Both the position numbers and the translations under genes were made by a program. This document shows, one piece after another, positions 61,620 through 64,000 of a stretch of DNA of 64,000 bases. Location: contig NC_064819.1 in NCBI RefSeq assembly GCF_024166365.1, positions 153,270,293 through 153,334,292 on the forward strand, written 5' to 3'. Below the pieces are notes generated by a model that was not told the origin of the DNA, made no database searches, and worked only from the letters and a program-made list of their open reading frames with translations. This DNA is from Elephas maximus indicus (Eukaryota; Chordata; Mammalia; Proboscidea; Elephantidae). Numbering within the stretch: the first letter of the stretch is position 1; each line of letters begins with the position of its first letter.

Positions 61620-63661
61620 CTGTAGAAGAAAATGAAATGGGGTCACTGTTCCACTTGGTTCAACAAGGTACATTTTATTTGATTAAGTCAAGAACCAATA
61701 CTGGGAACTGGAAGTGCTGCATATTAGGAAAGCCAAAAGCTGACAAGTAAGGGTGTACATGTCTGGCATGCCTTCATAGCCTCAATGATCATACTTCCCA
61801 AACCATCATTTGTAATCTTGCCTACTCTAAATACCAAAAAAAAACCCCAAAAACCCATTGCTGTTGAGTTGATTCCGACTCATAGCGACCCTAAAGGACA
61901 GAGTAGAACTGCCCCATACGGTTTCCAAGGAGCACCTTGTGGATTCGAACTGCAGACCTTTTGGTTACCAGCTGTAACTCTTAACCACTATACCACCAGG
62001 GTTTCACTCTATATACAGCTTAGTACAAAATCAGGTGATGTTACCGAAGAGTGTAGATATAAAAATGGTATTAAATTTTTTTTGCAGTTTTTTTTGTGCT
62101 TTAAGTGAAAGTTTACAGTTCAAGTTAGTCTCTCATATGAAAATTTATACACACATTGTTATATGACTCTAGTTACTCCCCCTATAATGTGACAGCACAT
62201 TCCTCCTCGCCACCCCGATCTGCTGTGTTCATTCAACCAGCTTCTGTCCCTCTTTGCCTTCTGTTTTGCCTCTGGACAGAGGCTGCCCAGTTAGTCTCGT
62301 GCCGTCAAGTCGATTCTGACTCATAGCGACCCTATAGGACAGAGTAGAACTGCCCCATAGAGTTTCCAAGGAGTGCCTGGCGGATTCGAAGTGCCGACTG
62401 TTTGGTTAGCAGCTGTAGCACTTAACCACTATGCCGTGAGGGTTTATGTCTTACAGTGCAGGCTAATCTTTGCCTGAAGAGTTGGCTTCAGGAATGGTTT
62501 CAGTTCTGGGCTAACAGAGTCCAGAGGCCATGTCTTCTGGGGTCCCTCCAGTCTCAAACTATTAAGTCTGGTCTTTTTACCATAATTTGAGTTCTGCATC
62601 CCACTTTTCTCCTGCTCCATCAGGGACTCTCTGTTGTGTTCTCTGTCAGGGCAGTCACCGATGATATTAAATTTAACGTTTTAAGTGAGTGGGAAGTGGA
62701 TAACATAAGGAGCAACGATCAAGATATATATCATCTCGGTGGCATTTACATCCCACGATGTCTACTAAAAAATTTTTTTTAATCTAATAATAAACGAGTT
62801 GTCCTCACCATGATCTTGTTCTCACCTCTTCTGTGGCACTTTTGTTTCTTTTGAATTCTTCCCTTGCCCAGTCCTTCAGGTATTTGCGATCACAATCATT
62901 TGGAACCTGCCGGATTGCCTGCAAAATCCTTCTGTACAGAAGGAGAACCTGTTGTCTTCTTATGAACTGTACAGGGGAGGAAAAATGCCAATTAAATTGC
63001 ACAATCTCCAGCTTGGAGGGCTGTACTTTAGCAAACCTAACTGTAACCAGATTTTGATCCCCAATTTTTTAAGGCAAAGAAAAACACTTTTTTTGTGAAG
63101 TTCGTTCGGGCTGTCTGCTTCTTTGTTCAACCTAAGAACTCTTAAAATCAAGAGCTCTAGGGAGCTGAACACAAGAGGCAGAAAAGGGCCGCCAATGTCC
63201 TGGAAGCTGTAACCGCGGTAACAGTACTTTTGCTAAATTAGAACAGTTGTTTAAATTCTCTGGTGATCTCACTTGCTCTTTGCCACAGCTCTGCAGAACA
63301 GGCAGGACGGTCTCTACTGTGGCCATTGGGCAGTCAAGGCATTCGGGTAGGAGCGCTTAACTGCCTCGCTCACCACCTATCCCCGCGACAGGACCCGGGA
63401 GCTGGCGCGCCTTCCCATTGGCCCTGAGCGGGAAGCCCCGCCCCACATCACGGAGCCAATCACCGGAGGAGCGCGCGCAAGGTCAGGATTACCAAATCCA
63501 ACCCCTTTCAACCCCAAGACCCACTCCGTAGATACGGTGGAGGGAATAGAGAAGAATCGAGATGTTCAGACCCCGGAACGGGGCCGTGGAAGGCGGACGA
63601 GAACCGCTGGTAGTACCTGCTTTAGTGTTAGCGTCACTGGCGGTAAACGAGAAGCCGCCAT
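61539..63661 (-). CDS. LYRM2: LYRM2, whole coding region over 3 exons
   Basis: Reading the - strand, 63661-63617, 62966-62826 and 61619-61539 join to 88 residues plus TAA, the usual LYRM2 length. The protein starts MAASRLPPVTLTLKQ, carries the LYR tripeptide at residues 25-27 (VLLLYRRILQ) and ends in ALAKS. LYR-family proteins are small three-helix mitochondrial proteins that pair with acyl carrier protein and help assemble respiratory complexes; LYRM2 has been linked to complex I. The N terminus is hydroxylated/basic without acids until Asp29 of the exon-2 part, compatible with mitochondrial targeting. The gene converges on ANKRD6, as in human. No defect seen. Confidence 0.96.
61835..62005 (-). 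repeat. Young AfroSINE with target-site duplication
   Basis: In LYRM2 intron 2. Flanked by actctaaatac (61824-61834) and actctatatac (62006-62016), one mismatch. Confidence 0.9.
62079..62664 (-). mobile_element. L1 3' region in LYRM2 intron 2
   Basis: Flanked by tattaaattt at 62069-62078 and 62665-62674; interrupted by the SINE at 62297-62445. Confidence 0.85.
62297..62445 (-). repeat. AfroSINE nested in an L1 3' fragment
   Basis: Near-consensus body; splits the L1 piece 62079-62664. Confidence 0.9.
62826..62966 (-). CDS. LYRM2: LYRM2 coding exon 2 (residues 16-62), LYR motif
   Basis: 141 nt, phase 0/0. Acceptor ctgtacag just above 62966, donor gtgaga at 62825-62820. Encodes FIRRQQVLLLYRRILQAIRQ then VPNDCDRKYLKDWAREEFKR, the LYR helix and the conserved acidic/aromatic segment after it. 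Confidence 0.97.
62967..63616 (-). other. LYRM2: LYRM2 intron 1
   Basis: Repeat-free by eye. The part nearest exon 1 is CpG-rich and carries CCAAT and GC boxes. Confidence 0.8.
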
Positions 63662-63780
63662 GACTGTCAGCACGTCCCGCCGGAGCCGCAACGCGCAGGA
63701 ACGGAAGTGGGGGCACGGCCAGGGGGCGGGGCGAGCTCGGGTGCCTGGGAGACAGCCTGCGAATGGTGCGCTGGCGCCCG
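63350..63780 (-). promoter_or_regulatory. LYRM2: LYRM2 CpG-rich promoter
   Basis: Sharp rise in GC and CpG around LYRM2 exon 1. Visible sites: a YY1-like ATGGCGGC overlapping the start codon, an ETS/GABP-like ACGGAAGTG at 63701-63709, a GC box ggggcgggg at 63724-63732, and inside intron 1 a GC box (63436-63444) between two CCAAT boxes of opposite orientation (about 63416-63425 and 63455-63460). Typical of a TATA-less housekeeping promoter. Confidence 0.75.
63617..63661 (-). CDS. LYRM2: LYRM2 coding exon 1 (residues 1-15)
   Basis: Minus-strand ATG at 63661-63659 in a strong context (g at +4), 15 codons ending AAGCAG, donor gtacta at 63616-63611. Lies in the CpG-rich promoter. A longer upstream frame is open but the family start is here. 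Confidence 0.93.
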
Positions 63781-64000
63781 GCAGTTGGGACTGAATCCCG
63801 CTCGTGTGGGCTCCTTGCCGGCTTTGTAGCCTTGTGCAAGAAGTGTCACCTGTCTGAATATTCTCATCCGTGAAATGTTTTAATAGTTCCTGAGTCATAA
63901 GTTGTGAGAATGAAATAAGAATGGTAAGGCACTTAGCACAGTGCCCGGACGTGGTTAAGTTTCTTAAAGGGAAGTTAATATTGAGGAGGAAGGAGTAGAA
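63662..64000. other. Sequence upstream of LYRM2
   Basis: GC-rich promoter to about 63780, then ordinary sequence including a MIR-like stretch (about 63835-63970). No further gene is visible before the window ends. Confidence 0.5.

Larger units (their letters stand above)
61620..62825 (-). other. LYRM2: LYRM2 intron 2
   Basis: Contains a SINE with an 11-bp near-perfect duplication (61835-62005) and an L1 3' fragment that is itself split by a second SINE (62079-62664). Confidence 0.85.

Noticed and set aside
63662..63898. N-terminally extended LYRM2 frame on the - strand
   Set aside because: The extension is unlike any LYRM2 I know and lies in the promoter; the family start is the ATG at 63661.

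Overview
The window is mammalian nuclear DNA, most likely from an afrotherian and probably elephant-like. Nearly every intron carries copies of a tRNA-headed SINE whose 3' body includes 'actcatagcgaccctatagg', the AfroSINE type. The 3' ends of several L1 copies share a 3' region that I do not know from other placental lineages. Boreoeutherian SINEs such as Alu or B1 were not seen. Older shared mammalian repeats (MIR, L2, MER5, MER20 and Tigger-like) are present. The species call rests on repeat content alone.

Two protein-coding genes are present and both look intact. ANKRD6 (diversin) fills most of the window on the + strand: 15 coding exons from the ATG at 4897 to the stop at 55829 join to 728 codons. 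Every internal junction is GT-AG and no frameshift was found. The layout is a start-codon exon (4752-5016), six ankyrin exons of exactly 99 nt (17818 to 38919), a last partial ankyrin exon (40401-40478), basic and proline-rich linker exons (43451 to 47121), coiled-coil exons (47946 to 53820) and a long terminal exon with a possible dynein light chain (LC8) binding site and a C-terminal coiled coil (55255-55829). The 3' UTR runs to about 59845 and is enlarged by a SINE and an L1 fragment. The window opens inside the 5' non-coding part of the gene, so the true promoter was not found.

LYRM2 lies tail-to-tail with ANKRD6 on the - strand: three coding exons (63617-63661, 62826-62966, 61539-61619) encode 88 residues with the LYR tripeptide at 25-27. 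Its first exon sits in a GC-rich, CpG-rich promoter at about 63350-63780. The two genes are not functionally linked by the sequence: ANKRD6 is a Wnt/planar-polarity scaffold and LYRM2 a small mitochondrial LYR-family protein.

The rest is introns and a short intergenic gap, dominated by SINEs, L1 pieces, MaLR-like LTRs and DNA-transposon remnants, several with visible target-site duplications and nesting. I did not find a clearly new biological system. The most unusual observations are a reading frame in the 3' region of the afrotherian L1 that stays open in four of five copies compared, a SINE family with a glycine-tRNA-like head alongside the AfroSINEs, and the stacked small upstream ORFs in front of a weak ANKRD6 start codon. 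Repeat boundaries are given by eye and may be off by 5-20 bases.
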